64,000 nt of DNA, from positions 434,001 through 498,000 of the forward strand of contig JAUIZM010000015.1 of the NCBI GenBank assembly GCA_030848705.1. Reading direction: 5' to 3'. The stretch comes from Heracleum sosnowskyi. Its lineage: Eukaryota; Streptophyta; Magnoliopsida; Apiales; Apiaceae. Below, piece after piece: positions 33,059 through 44,728 of this stretch. The notes beneath the pieces are model-generated. The model ran no database searches and had not been told where the DNA came from. It saw only the letters and a list, made by a program, of their open reading frames with translations. The position numbers and the translations under genes were made by a program. Positions within the stretch are counted from its first letter, which is position 1. The number at the start of each line of letters is the position of its first letter.

Positions 33059-34583
33059 TGTTAGGTCCAATTTAGTTTGTAGAAGGGGGGGGGTTGAATA
33101 CAAACTATGTCGTTTAATCGAATTTGCTCTTTTCTTAAAATATTAAATCAAGAACAAATTGATGCGGAATAAACGAAGCCAATATTTCAAGTTAAATATA
33201 AAATTATATTAAACTTGGAGTGGTGTGTCTAAATACACGGGTACAGATTACAAGGTTTGATGACCAAACTAATTATTACAAATTCTATAGAAAATTCGAC
33301 ATGAACTTTTCTATATTTGTAATAAAAAGATCGAATGCTAAAAGCAATTCGAGAGATAAAAACTAGGAGTAAAAACTCGCTAGATAGTTCCAAGATTGCA
33401 AGTAAACTATTTCTATCGATTTAGATTTAATGATACAGCTCAGAAATAATTTACAGGAATTTAATTTGAAGCAGAACTCTATCTCTTTGATCTCTCTCTT
33501 TTCTCTCTTCTGTGTCTGTCTGTTTTTGAGAAGTGAAGAAGTAGTGTTGAATGAGCCGCCTGCTTCTTTTATACAAAAGCTACTGAACAACCAGCTGAGA
33601 ACCAGTCGCAGGAGAGGAAAGTGGAGTGCAGGCGCGGCTTTTTCTGTCCATTTCTCGGGCGCGTGAGTTACACGCGCTGACAGGCGAGTGGCGTGGAAAT
33701 CAACTCTGCCGACAGCCTTCACGTGCACAGACTTGTTTTAACAATTCTGATTGTTTTGTGTTCACACACAAAACTGCAGTTTGATCACTACACTTTGTTA
33801 AAGCTAACACTTCTGTTGGGCTTGAGCCCAATCCAATTTCAACCAGCCCAATACATTTCTTTTGGATTCAGCCCACCAAGTTTAAACATGTAGCCCAGCA
33901 AATTCATAACCCATTCTCTTTAGTTTTAATTTAATTAATTACTTAATCAATTAATCATTTAAACAAATAATGATTAATTCATTAATTACTTAATTAAATC
34001 AACTTAGATTAATACATTAATTCAACGTTAATTAACATGATAATTAATTTAAAAAATAAATTAATTCAGAATGAATTAATTTATTAATTAAATAAATTAC
34101 ATAATATGTTAATTAAATAAGAATTAATATAAATCTATTGAAAGCGCAAATTCTTTCCTCGAACCACTGTATGTAATAAAGAAGTACCACTGACTTGACT
34201 GTTGACGTTCGATGCACGGTCTGGTTCATGAACGACTAACTCCAATGGTTGTTCTTCACATTTGACTTTAAAACTGTGGTTCATGTCTTCCTTTTCTTCA
34301 CCCTTTTTCAAACCTTTCTAATCTGTATTCTGTCACTGTAGGAATCTCTTGTCACTATAAATAGAATCCACTGTCTTGACTACTCCATTGACGCTTGATC
34401 AAACAATGAACTTCTTCAATGTAGTAAAACATCAAAACTATAGATTGTCTTTGTCTTCTTTCTTCTGACTGTTGAGCATTTGAGATCCCTGTGACAGTAT
34501 GTATATACTATTTACTATTACATTCTTGTTTAAGTTGAGTTGAATCCTCGATGTTTACAAATAGGGTAAACATATGACTTTCA
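33059..34583 (-). repeat. 3' LTR of element B (1525 bp)
   Basis: Bounded TG...CA and followed inward by the PPT complement. It differs from 43206-44728 at the G run near 33086 (9 versus 7 G), at 33419 (A versus G) and at 34579 (C versus T); no other difference was seen. A long TTAATTAA-rich stretch (33925-34130) is included. The 121-codon minus frame inside is not a recognisable gene. Confidence 0.95.
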
Positions 34584-34602
34584 ATCTCCCCCTATTTGTT
34601 TG
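34584..34602 (-). promoter_or_regulatory. Polypurine tract of element B
   Basis: The minus strand reads AAATAGGGGGAGAT immediately before the LTR, the same GGGGGAGAT core as element A. Confidence 0.85.
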
Positions 34603-34994
34603 TTAAACATTAACATACAAATACCTAGAGGATAACTCAACTATAAACAAGAAGAAGATAAAGCATTAAAGAACTATAGTAAATAATACATAAAAATTTC
34701 TGGTTTAGATATAACATTTCCAGAATCTCAGTAGATGAAATGAAAGATGATCGTTCCTCTGACACTGAACTGATCTTCATTAAGTAACTCATCTTCATTT
34801 CTGGACATATCTGCATGATAACACTTTACATTTAACATTGAACATTATCAGCAGATACTTGGAAATTCTTCAGTGGTAAAGAATATGACTTTTCAACCAC
34901 ATACTGAAGAATTCTTCTTTGTCGTTTCATACTTCTCTCCTTCCTTATGTCTCCCTACCTAAGGTGATATGTCTCCTCCTTATAATGGTGAATA

Positions 34995-35215
34995 CTTTTC
35001 ATCTTCCCCTGACAAGGCGAAATCTATCTCCCCCTAACAAGGTGAATACTCCCCGTTTCTAAGGTATATCCTTTTTCATATCTCTCCCCCTTAGATAGAA
35101 AATCTCTTTTCATATCTCTCCCCCTTAGATAGAAAATCTCCCCCTCACTAAGGTAAGCTTTGAGTATATCTTCTTCAAATATATCTTCTTCTTCAAAATA
35201 TCTCTCCCCCTTAGT
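34995..35215 (-). repeat. Cluster of extra polypurine-tract-like motifs in element B
   Basis: CTCCCCC or close variants occur about seven times on the plus strand (near 35004, 35028, 35050, 35080, 35117, 35136 and 35203), several inside a repeated ATCTCTCCCCCTTAG unit. On the element's own strand these are CTAAGGGGGAGAGAT repeats. Multiple PPTs upstream of the 3' LTR are described for Sireviruses. The 75-codon minus frame here is a by-product of the repeats. Confidence 0.7.
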
Positions 35216-37699
35216 TGAGTAATCCTCCAAGCATTCAATTATAGCAAACATCCAATTAAATTAGATGATACCAAATATTCAATTATAACTCACCTCTTAC
35301 CTTTAGTACAACATATTCTTCATACATGTAACATTGTCTGCTGCAATAAAGAAAAGAAGCTTTGCTTGTGTTGAAGGATTTTCATGAAGACTTCCAGAAT
35401 AGAAGTATGTAGACTGATCAACTTTGCCCTTTAGATATTATAGAATGGTTTCACTGTTGATCATCCTGACAACCAAATCTCCCGACAATTTCCTTATATC
35501 TCCCAACTCTTGTAAGTGAACCTTGTTTGGGGAATAGGGAATGGTATTTGGTGTTTATGTTTCTTCCTCACTGTGAGTGTGTGATTCTGTTTCGTGTACC
35601 TCACAAGTGTTTAACTCGTCTCTCCACTCAAATCACTTAAAATGAGTGATCTCTTCTCTCATCTCTAAAAGTGTTTACACTCATGCTCACTAGTGTATCA
35701 CTCTTATCTCTCATAGCTCCAACATCCATGTGTACCTGCAAGGAAAATCACCCTAGCCCCTTCAAGAGAGGTCAGTGGTGGTGCAATGGGAGTTCGCAAA
35801 TCCCAATCCTCGTTGGACTCGTCAGACGAATCTGAGTCATAATCTACAAGTTGAAAAAAAAATTTCCCTTTTTGTGGGTTTCAGAATTGAATTCTGAGAA
35901 AGTAAACAATGAAATCAAAACTTAGAATTAAGATCATGTTTCCTTCTTATGTCTGCGACGACATGTCGGACCCGCACCTATGTCGGACCCGATACCCGCA
36001 GGATCCAGAGATGTTCCCTCTGGGGAGTTAGACAATGATCCTGAAAGATTTTGCATTAGGGATCAAAGCCTTCTCTCGAGGTCTGTGAAGACTCTTGGTT
36101 CTTTGAGGAACCTTCAACTTATAATCCTAACCGTAATATGGTCGGAGTATTAGTTGTTTCCGTCAATTCGTCCTTAGTGTGTGCAATCTCACTTTGTGCA
36201 TAGGAAGTAATTTAGTCTTGTGTATGAGGTAGTGACTTACCAACAGATGCCCTGGCTGACAGGCGAATTTCAATAAACTCATCCTTTTGAGAGAATGAAT
36301 CTAGAGACTGTTTTAGTGCCATTTTCAGCTCTGCATACTTTTGGGAGAATGCAGGCGAGCTTACAGATACCTCAAGTTGTATACATCTATTCTCCTTGAG
36401 AGGTAGAGCTGTGGGTTTACTATCCCTCACATCCTTATTTGCTGCATCAAGTGCAGTTACTCCCTTAACCAGCTTCAGTATATAAAAGGTTACTTCCACT
36501 TCAGGGGTAAGTTAGGATGTGTTTAGATTTGGATTTATAGTCCGGGATAGAAGTTGTTGGGTTTACAACCTCATGACTTTCAATTGTGAGAAAACTTCCA
36601 CTAAGAGCTGAACCTGCATCACATAGCAGTAGAGCAATATAGAGATAGAATGCATTTACATCATACCAGAACATTGAGTGAAAGCATATGCATTGTATCA
36701 TGTGAGAGAAATGATGTACAGTTGTGACTTCAAAATTTTTTACAATATAAGCAATCACAACTGTAGAAAGAATTGAGTTTAGGAAATATATAGATCTTGA
36801 GCCAGTTTTACTAAACAAAAACAAAGTCAGAAATTCAATTAATAAATTAATCGAATAAATGTAAGTTAATGTTCAAACCAATACAAACAAAACTATCTTA
36901 ACATGTTTTAGGTCCTGTATGTTAAATACCAACTGTTAGCAATTGTTAGGTCTTGTCTTCCAATTGTTAAGTCCTGAAAATCAAACGTTAGTTCCTAAAA
37001 TCAATTGGATTGACAGATACCAATATTGATACGAACATTGGTCAATTGTTAAGTCCTTAACATGAAGGTCTGTTAACAGCAATCACAAAACAAAGATTTA
37101 GACTCAAAACTACAGGTTTTGTGTGTGTTAAGAAGAAGAACAACAAAAGAACCAAGTACAGGGACCTGTTTGTAAGTTTTGCAAGTATAGTGACTAAACT
37201 GTAAAAACTATACAAACTATTTATATTTAAAACAAAATACTATATATATAAAAATAAGAAAAATATGCATAATAACTTGAACAAAATAAGAACTATAAAT
37301 ATATTAATAATTTACATAGGTTGACTTATAAACAGACATAAGACAAAAATAAAAGGACAAACACTACAAAACATATTAAACTAAAATAACATACGAAAAT
37401 TACAATACCTGTACAAAAACATATTAATTATAATTATACAATAATATTTATAACAAGTTAGTAAATCCATATATTTTCTAACAAAATAACTTTCTACTAG
37501 AAAATTATTTAGAGAGAAAATATGATTTAATAAAATATCATAAACATTGTAGTTACTTTAAAATAATGAAATTTTTAACAAAAATAGTTTCCTCAAAAAT
37601 TCTAACTTGAGAATTAGAGAAAAATATTTTTAGAGAAAATTTATTATTCTAAAATACAGAAACATGGAGTATAACAAGAGAATGACTATGACAATTCTT
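35216..37699. other. Element B interior, no intact gene
   Basis: No recognisable domain. The minus strand around 35745-35850 is unusually rich in Asp/Ser codons (DYDSDSSDESNEDW-like reading), which may be a decayed acidic linker. 36920-37060 holds several CAATTGTTA(A/G)GTCCT motifs that resemble the inner LTR/PBS junction of B. 37190-37680 is AT-rich filler. Confidence 0.45.
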
Positions 37700-37951
37700 T
37701 TAGAAAGATAACAAGTAAGAATTTGGAAAGAATGTCATACCATTTACTTGGTGCTTAGACATGGGCACCAGCTTCAATGCTTCTTGTTGTTCAGGATCAG
37801 CAAGTGCTTCCTCAGATGCCTTAGATTCTATACCTTGATTCTGAGAAGCCCTTCTAGTTCTTACTCCAACATCTGGATCACCAATGATCAGCACTATTCT
37901 AAACAGACTGTCTGAGAAGGTTAGATCTTGATGAATCGCCTTGTTCTTCAT
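37700..37951 (-). pseudogene. Decayed copia pol fragment (integrase-RT linker)
   Basis: Contains IIGDPDVGVRTRRASQ, matching the IIGDPSEGVRTRRA linker just before the RT domain of element A pol (residues ~529-542). The flanks do not continue into a recognisable RT. On the minus strand it lies downstream of the RT fragment at 39917-40132, the reverse of the normal order. Confidence 0.65.
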
Positions 37952-38814
37952 TGTGATGTTGTGTTTGACTAGTGGATCCTTTGTTTACTCCTTCCGAGTC
38001 ATTGCCAGAATAAGGCAACTCCTCGATAATAACAATTGTTAACTCCTAACAACTGTTTGTTGGTAGACAACCTTGGTTCTATAGATAAGACTTTATTACC
38101 AAAGTTGTCTTGTCTTATGCAATCTTAGAAATGATATTCTAAGTCCAATACACCTTGATTCATAGTAAACAACATTATTATCAAGGTGATCAGAAGTTGC
38201 AAATAAGCATAAAAATTATTCCAAGTAAATGAACTATGGTCTCTTTAGATATTACAATATCCATAGTTCTACTCAGAGAATTTTCACACTATGTATAGTA
38301 GTATGAGTGAATTTCAAAAGATACAACATAAATTACTTAGAGGAGTTCTAAGTAATTTCACTCATACCAATACATCTCACAATTAGTTAGTAAATAGAAT
38401 TTTAACTAAATATCATTAACTGATATAGGTCAAAACTTCAATACAACCAATTGTTAGAACCATGATATTAATTATAGTGAATTTTTGAAAATCGAGCATT
38501 GATAAATTCACTAGAATTATCATCTCACAACCAATTGAAGACCAAGACAGATAGGTCCAAATTAGTTATGATGTATATTTATTTTAATAAATATGAGGTA
38601 CAGAGCAAATACTTATATTGAATTGCTTCAAGTTCCATAACCCATATAAATCAAAATAAATAACAAATAAATAAATAAATACTAAATCTCTATGAGTTAG
38701 ATTTTAGCATTTAAGTATTTAAATTATCCTTAAATAATCACCAATGAAATATATTCATTTATACACATGGCAATCATTCAATAGATAATTAGAGGTCTGG
38801 ATGTAAATGAATTC
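37952..38814. other. Element B interior, no gene seen
   Basis: AT-rich DNA with scattered AACAATTGTTAACTCCT-like motifs (near 38031-38050) and no open frame of interest. Confidence 0.4.
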
Positions 38815-39002
38815 ACAAGTCCTTACAATACGGACAATTGAGTACTTATGAAATCATTTAAATATTACTTACAAGTCCTTTCAATACTGACAATTGAATA
38901 CTTGTAAATAAACTTCAAAAGTCCTTGAGATATGGACAAAGTGGTACTTGTAATCATGAGCTCACAAGTCCTTTCAATACGGACAATTGACAACTTGTGA
39001 AC
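38815..39002 (+). repeat. Four ~50-bp diverged direct repeats in element B
   Basis: Units near 38816, 38869, 38923 and 38969 share ACAAGTCCTTNCAATACGGACAATTGANTACTTGT, given here as a degenerate consensus. Each unit also shows partial dyad symmetry (AGTCC...GGAC). Confidence 0.7.
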
Positions 39003-39916
39003 TATGTAAGAAACACATTCTTAGCATGCAAGACAAGCTCTCGAAAGAATAAATACCTTATGCAAGATGCTTGGCCTTCAGTGTTCCACAGAGTTGTTGG
39101 AGATGAATTTGATTCCTTGTGTTCTCCTGCTTTCGTACAACTCATTTGATCTGTCTCTATGCAGCAAAACATGTCAGAACTGATGTCTCTAGGGTACCAT
39201 CTTCGCAGATTTGGGTCCAACTTAAGACATCTGAAAATCAAGTGTAATAACTACAAGAATAGATTCTCTAGGATCCACTTGGGGCCTTGCACATTTGCAT
39301 ATTGAGAATATAATATGTGTGTAAGTGATCTATTAGCAATTGAATAAGATAATGAGTTTTTATTGATTCCCCTAAAGCTTGTAAAGTCCAAATAAAATGT
39401 AGGTACCAAGCAAGCTCTAGTGGCTGATATTGACAGGGAGTCTTGGCAGGTCTAGAATCTTATCAAAAACAAAAGATTGTAGACTTACTTTAATTGCCAT
39501 AATTCTTTTGCCTTACAAGAAGTAATTCAAAAGAATTGCAACTTTACCAACATCAAAACAGCAAAAATCTTATACCAATTTATAGTTAGTAGACCAACAT
39601 ATAATATAATCAAGATATCATTGCACATATATATCATTGTATTTGTGCCTAATGATGTAGAGAGTTCTATAAATATGACACTAATTGCTAAATGATATCA
39701 ATTGTTAAAGATTGATACCAAATGTTAAATTATAGTTAGGGTGTCATACCATGTCTTCTATGATTGCTTGAGTGATGATACCAGTTCATACTAACCTGTA
39801 GAGATCTTCATTATCTCACAACCAGGAGTGCACTTGTTCACATTCTTCTAGCATCCAGATACAGAAGGTCCAGATGTCCATCATAATCTTGAATGTGTAG
39901 CAGGTGCCTGATATCC

Positions 39917-40132
39917 TCAAGTCTTGTCACTGGTGCATCTTGTCAGATATACTGTCTTATCAGCTAGTGACCTTGCATCCAGTTTGGCTTTGTCCCTCAT
40001 AACAATGCCTTGACATCCAGTTAGACTTCTGGTTATCCTTGTACCAATTACAGCCTTGTTGTTTGGTCTGGATACCAGCTTCCCTTCAATCTGCCTTTTG
40101 TACTGATTGAGATCATCTTGCATTTCAATCAC
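39917..40132 (-). pseudogene. Decayed copia RT N-terminal fragment
   Basis: The reading MQDDLNQYKR...LVSRPNNKAVIGTR...GIVMRDKAKL parallels the start of copia RT (AMQEELNQFEKNKVW, VIDTKWVFRNK, RNKAKLVAKGY in element A). Substitutions and lost residues remove function. It confirms that B descends from a coding copia element. Confidence 0.65.
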
Positions 40133-40859
40133 TCAATCTGGATCTTTCAGAACTTTTGTAACTTTCTTAGTTTCTTCTAAAAGAAAACTAAAGAAATAAT
40201 CATTGATACTTGAAGCTCTGCTAGTCTTTCACTTCCACCATTAGGAACACTAAGAACTAGGACAAAGAATTAATTGAGTCAACATTCTTTGTCTTGGCAG
40301 ACATGTTCTCATAGTGTCCTATGATTTTCAATGTGGCGTTGAGTTGACTAGATGATCCTTCTTTTGCTCCCCCTAAGCTGTTGCTGGGAGCATGAAGTTG
40401 TTGAACATCACTAAGACTTTCAATCACCTTCTGTTGATTAATAACAATCACCCTGAAGGCTGTAGACTCCATTTAGTAACCAAGGAAATTTTTCTTTTGA
40501 GCATTAGCTGATTGCTAGGATGCTCACTTTCATTTATCATTGCAAAACAATTTCCTTCATACTTGTGGGGTCTTCCTATATTTCTCACTGATCAGGGTTC
40601 GATCATGCTAGTAGCAAACTATTGACTCCTTCATCATTAATACTCTTGAAGGTGCAGAAATCATCCAGAACACTAATCGATAGGTCCTGTAATCTGTCTC
40701 CAAGTTGTCATAGTCAGTCTGCTTCCTGCAAATCTTCTAGATGTGATCAATCACCATAAGTGGTGTCTTGTCTTCAGATTGTCTGAACAACAACTTGTTT
40801 GTTGAGAGAAGCCATCAGTCATCACCACTAAAGTATATTTTTATTTGATGTTAAACTTC

Positions 40860-41192
40860 TGTGTGATGCTTCTTTGACTTCCCTTTATGACATGCCTCAT
40901 AATTTCATTTTGCTTTAATTCCAGATGAGGCAGTCTCCTTTACTGATTCGATTTCCAGGAAAGAATCTCTTGATTTGACATTCAGGTGAGAGAGCTCCTT
41001 ATGTCATAGCTGAACTCTTGTCTGATGAAGCTTTAGATTAGACCTTATTGACTTCACCTTTGACTGAGATTCCATGTCAACTACAAATAAGTTATCTTTC
41101 CTTACTCCTCGAATAGTAGGCTCTTCATCTTCTAAAGATGCTTTATTACTGACAACATTCCTAGCTATTGAATAGCCATGACCCTGGGTCAT
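40860..41192 (-). pseudogene. Decayed copia GAG-pre-integrase fragment
   Basis: An open stretch with GVRKDNLFVVDMES corresponds to the KKGSLFVANL-type segment before the integrase zinc site. Downstream, a SHLNVKS and YEACHKGKSKK reading parallels SHLNVQA and CEACQKGKIKR of element A. Frame breaks separate the pieces, and only about 0.7 kb remains before the RT fragment, so most of the integrase core is gone. Confidence 0.6.
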
Positions 41193-42689
41193 ACCCTTGC
41201 TGTTGTCTCCAAGGGAAAACCACTTGGTCTGTCTTCACAATCACATTTGATAGTAGAGTTCTTTCTTCGATGATATGCTTTGAATAAATCATTGACAATG
41301 CATAATCGATTAACCTGTTAAGCACTACATTCACAAATGGATAAAAAGTTCTTGGTACCCAAATTTACTTGGGTCCAGATGGATTAAAAAGAGATTTCTC
41401 TATTTATAGAGTAATCTACAGACATGGCATACATACAGCATTTAAACCATCGCACATTTAAAACATGCAAACTATGACATGTATACATTAGTGGTAACAA
41501 CAAACATAGCATTCATATAGCAATTAAACCATCACACATTTAAAACGTGCAAACTATGACATGTAATGCTATTTAGAAAATCCATTTAACCTTCATACAA
41601 GAATTTTCTAAAACTAGTTGGAATAGAAAAATTAATAAGTAATCACTAATTCTATCCAGTCCAAGTATGTTGTTATAAACCAGCTAATAGTCTGTAATAC
41701 CTAAGTAATCAATCCATCTTCTAAACTTTTTAAACCTTAACAAACAATTCAGAATGAATAAGCAAATCTGTTTTACTGGGGATCCTGAAACTAGCTTAAG
41801 CAGAAGTCTTAGATGCTTAACATATAACAATTAAGAATTAAAAGATATTGTCTAAGAAACAGCTCTAACTCACTGCTGCAATTAATTAAATTCAACAAAT
41901 ATTCATACACATATTAAGATCTTCTAACCAAAGATATAACAATTAAAAACTAAGATCTTAACATGCTTTGAATTTCTGAGAATTACATATTACAATAGTT
42001 CGAAGAATTGATACCTGAGACATGTGAGGTGAATCATCTTCAGAGATTGCTATGAAAGCAAGATATTCATTAAGTTCTTCTCATCATCATCTGATCCATC
42101 CCAACTCTTTCTTTTAGCAATATAAGTTATGCACTGATGCTTCTGTTTCATCTCAATTAATGAATCCCTATTCATCCTTGTCTGTCAGTCATCTGTACTG
42201 TGTTGCACACCTTGATAGTTATTTATTACATATAGCTTTCCATAGCTATAACTATCAAGTCTTGTTTCTTTCCACCATCTCAGTCTTGTAACCACCTCTT
42301 GAGTTGAACTTTATCCTGAAGAGTTTCCGTTTCGGAGTAGATAGGCCTGATCCCTGGATGTAGCATTAATACTCCTTCTGAATTAGTAACTCTCCCTGTC
42401 TGTTCTGAGGTTCCATCATTAATTCCCGACTGAGATGTTTGCAGTCTAGTCCATTCTCAAACCTCCTTGATTCCATTCTTCTAAAATCTCTATTGATTCC
42501 ATGATTAGATATTGCTTTTGTACAAACCACTAAGTGTTTGTATATCATTGAATCACTAGAGTTGACTAAAATCTTCAAGAAAAATTCCATCGAAATAATG
42601 CATTTTCTTCAAAAGATTCAAAATCATCTTTGACGTCCGGAGGAATCTTCAACTAACAATCTTCTAAGAACCATTGGCTTAGAATAAAT
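41193..42689. other. Element B 5' interior (former gag region), no intact gene
   Basis: The minus frame at 42366-42590 and neighbouring short frames have no recognisable gag, capsid or zinc-knuckle motif. A pair of near-repeats CAT(A/T)TAAACCATC(G/A)CACATTTAAAAC occurs at about 41437 and 41523. Confidence 0.4.
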
Positions 42690-43085
42690 TCAAAATATTT
42701 AAAATTCAAAAACTTCAAGGACTTGAAAATTTTTGAGAAATAAAAAATTTGAATGTAAGTTCAAATTAATTAAAATTTGAAATTAGAGTCAAATTAATTA
42801 AGAATCAAAAAATATCAAGAAATGACAATTTTGAGAGTTAAAGAATCCGAAAATAAATTCAAGTTGATTAAAATTCGAAAGTATCAAAAATTAAAAAATT
42901 CGAATATAAGTTCAGATTATTTAACAATCGAAAATATCAAGAAATGAAAATTTTTGAGGGTTAAACAATTCAAGAATAAATTCAAGTTAATTAAAAATTG
43001 AAAATAAACTCATATTGTTTAAAAATCAAAAATATCATAAATTGAAAATTTTTGAAGGTTAAAGAATTCGAAAATAGAGGAGTTG
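42690..43085 (-). repeat. Diverged ~75-90 bp repeats in the leader of element B
   Basis: Units built on GAAATGAAAATTTTTGAGGGTTAA, AATTC(A/G)AAAATAAATTCAA and TTAATTAAAATT recur four to five times between the PBS and the former gag region. They are heavily diverged. Confidence 0.6.
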
Positions 43086-43191
43086 ACTTTTTGGTCTAAT
43101 ACCGGATTTAATTTGTGTATGGGTCAACAAACTCGAAAACCAATTGGAGGACCACAAAAATAAGGATCTTGATTTGTGCGTCAATCAAAAG

Positions 43192-43203
43192 GCTCTGATA
43201 CCA
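43192..43203 (-). promoter_or_regulatory. Primer-binding site of element B
   Basis: The minus strand reads TGGTATCAGAGC two bases inside the LTR, initiator tRNA-Met type. This fixes the orientation of element B. Confidence 0.9.
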
Positions 43204-43205
43204 AT

Positions 43206-44728
43206 TGTTAGGTCCAATTTAGTTTGTAGAAGGGGGGGTTGAATACAAACTATGTCGTTTAATCGAATTTGCTCTTTTCTTAAAATATTAAATCAAGAAC
43301 AAATTGATGCGGAATAAACGAAGCCAATATTTCAAGTTAAATATAAAATTATATTAAACTTGGAGTGGTGTGTCTAAATACACGGGTACAGATTACAAGG
43401 TTTGATGACCAAACTAATTATTACAAATTCTATAGAAAATTCGACATGAACTTTTCTATATTTGTAATAAAAAGATCGAATGCTAAAAGCAATTCGAGAG
43501 ATAAAAACTAGGAGTAAAAACTCGCTAGATAGTTCCAAGATTGCAAGTAAACTATTTCTATCGGTTTAGATTTAATGATACAGCTCAGAAATAATTTACA
43601 GGAATTTAATTTGAAGCAGAACTCTATCTCTTTGATCTCTCTCTTTTCTCTCTTCTGTGTCTGTCTGTTTTTGAGAAGTGAAGAAGTAGTGTTGAATGAG
43701 CCGCCTGCTTCTTTTATACAAAAGCTACTGAACAACCAGCTGAGAACCAGTCGCAGGAGAGGAAAGTGGAGTGCAGGCGCGGCTTTTTCTGTCCATTTCT
43801 CGGGCGCGTGAGTTACACGCGCTGACAGGCGAGTGGCGTGGAAATCAACTCTGCCGACAGCCTTCACGTGCACAGACTTGTTTTAACAATTCTGATTGTT
43901 TTGTGTTCACACACAAAACTGCAGTTTGATCACTACACTTTGTTAAAGCTAACACTTCTGTTGGGCTTGAGCCCAATCCAATTTCAACCAGCCCAATACA
44001 TTTCTTTTGGATTCAGCCCACCAAGTTTAAACATGTAGCCCAGCAAATTCATAACCCATTCTCTTTAGTTTTAATTTAATTAATTACTTAATCAATTAAT
44101 CATTTAAACAAATAATGATTAATTCATTAATTACTTAATTAAATCAACTTAGATTAATACATTAATTCAACGTTAATTAACATGATAATTAATTTAAAAA
44201 ATAAATTAATTCAGAATGAATTAATTTATTAATTAAATAAATTACATAATATGTTAATTAAATAAGAATTAATATAAATCTATTGAAAGCGCAAATTCTT
44301 TCCTCGAACCACTGTATGTAATAAAGAAGTACCACTGACTTGACTGTTGACGTTCGATGCACGGTCTGGTTCATGAACGACTAACTCCAATGGTTGTTCT
44401 TCACATTTGACTTTAAAACTGTGGTTCATGTCTTCCTTTTCTTCACCCTTTTTCAAACCTTTCTAATCTGTATTCTGTCACTGTAGGAATCTCTTGTCAC
44501 TATAAATAGAATCCACTGTCTTGACTACTCCATTGACGCTTGATCAAACAATGAACTTCTTCAATGTAGTAAAACATCAAAACTATAGATTGTCTTTGTC
44601 TTCTTTCTTCTGACTGTTGAGCATTTGAGATCCCTGTGACAGTATGTATATACTATTTACTATTACATTCTTGTTTAAGTTGAGTTGAATCCTCGATGTT
44701 TACAAATAGGGTAAACATATGATTTTCA
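43206..44728 (-). repeat. 5' LTR of element B (1523 bp)
   Basis: Near-identical partner of 33059-34583. Its inner end at 43206 abuts the PBS. Confidence 0.95.

Larger units (their letters stand above)
33059..44728 (-). mobile_element. Element B: young non-autonomous copia-like LTR element nested in element A
   Basis: 11,670 bp flanked by GAAGC target duplications (33054-33058, 44729-44733). Orientation is minus: the PBS (43203-43192) lies next to the right LTR and the polypurine tract next to the left LTR. The LTRs are 1525 and 1523 bp and by eye differ by a G-run length and two substitutions. The 8.6 kb interior has no long ORF, only short decayed pol segments in an order that does not match copia pol. 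It must therefore have been moved recently by proteins supplied in trans, probably from a relative with the same PBS and PPT type. Confidence 0.9.

Noticed and set aside
33363..33728. 121-codon minus-strand frame duplicated at 43508-43873
   Set aside because: The perfect duplication is explained by the two LTRs of element B; no motif and no selection evidence.
35024..35251. 75-codon acidic frame on the minus strand
   Set aside because: It is a translation of the repeated polypurine-tract motifs.
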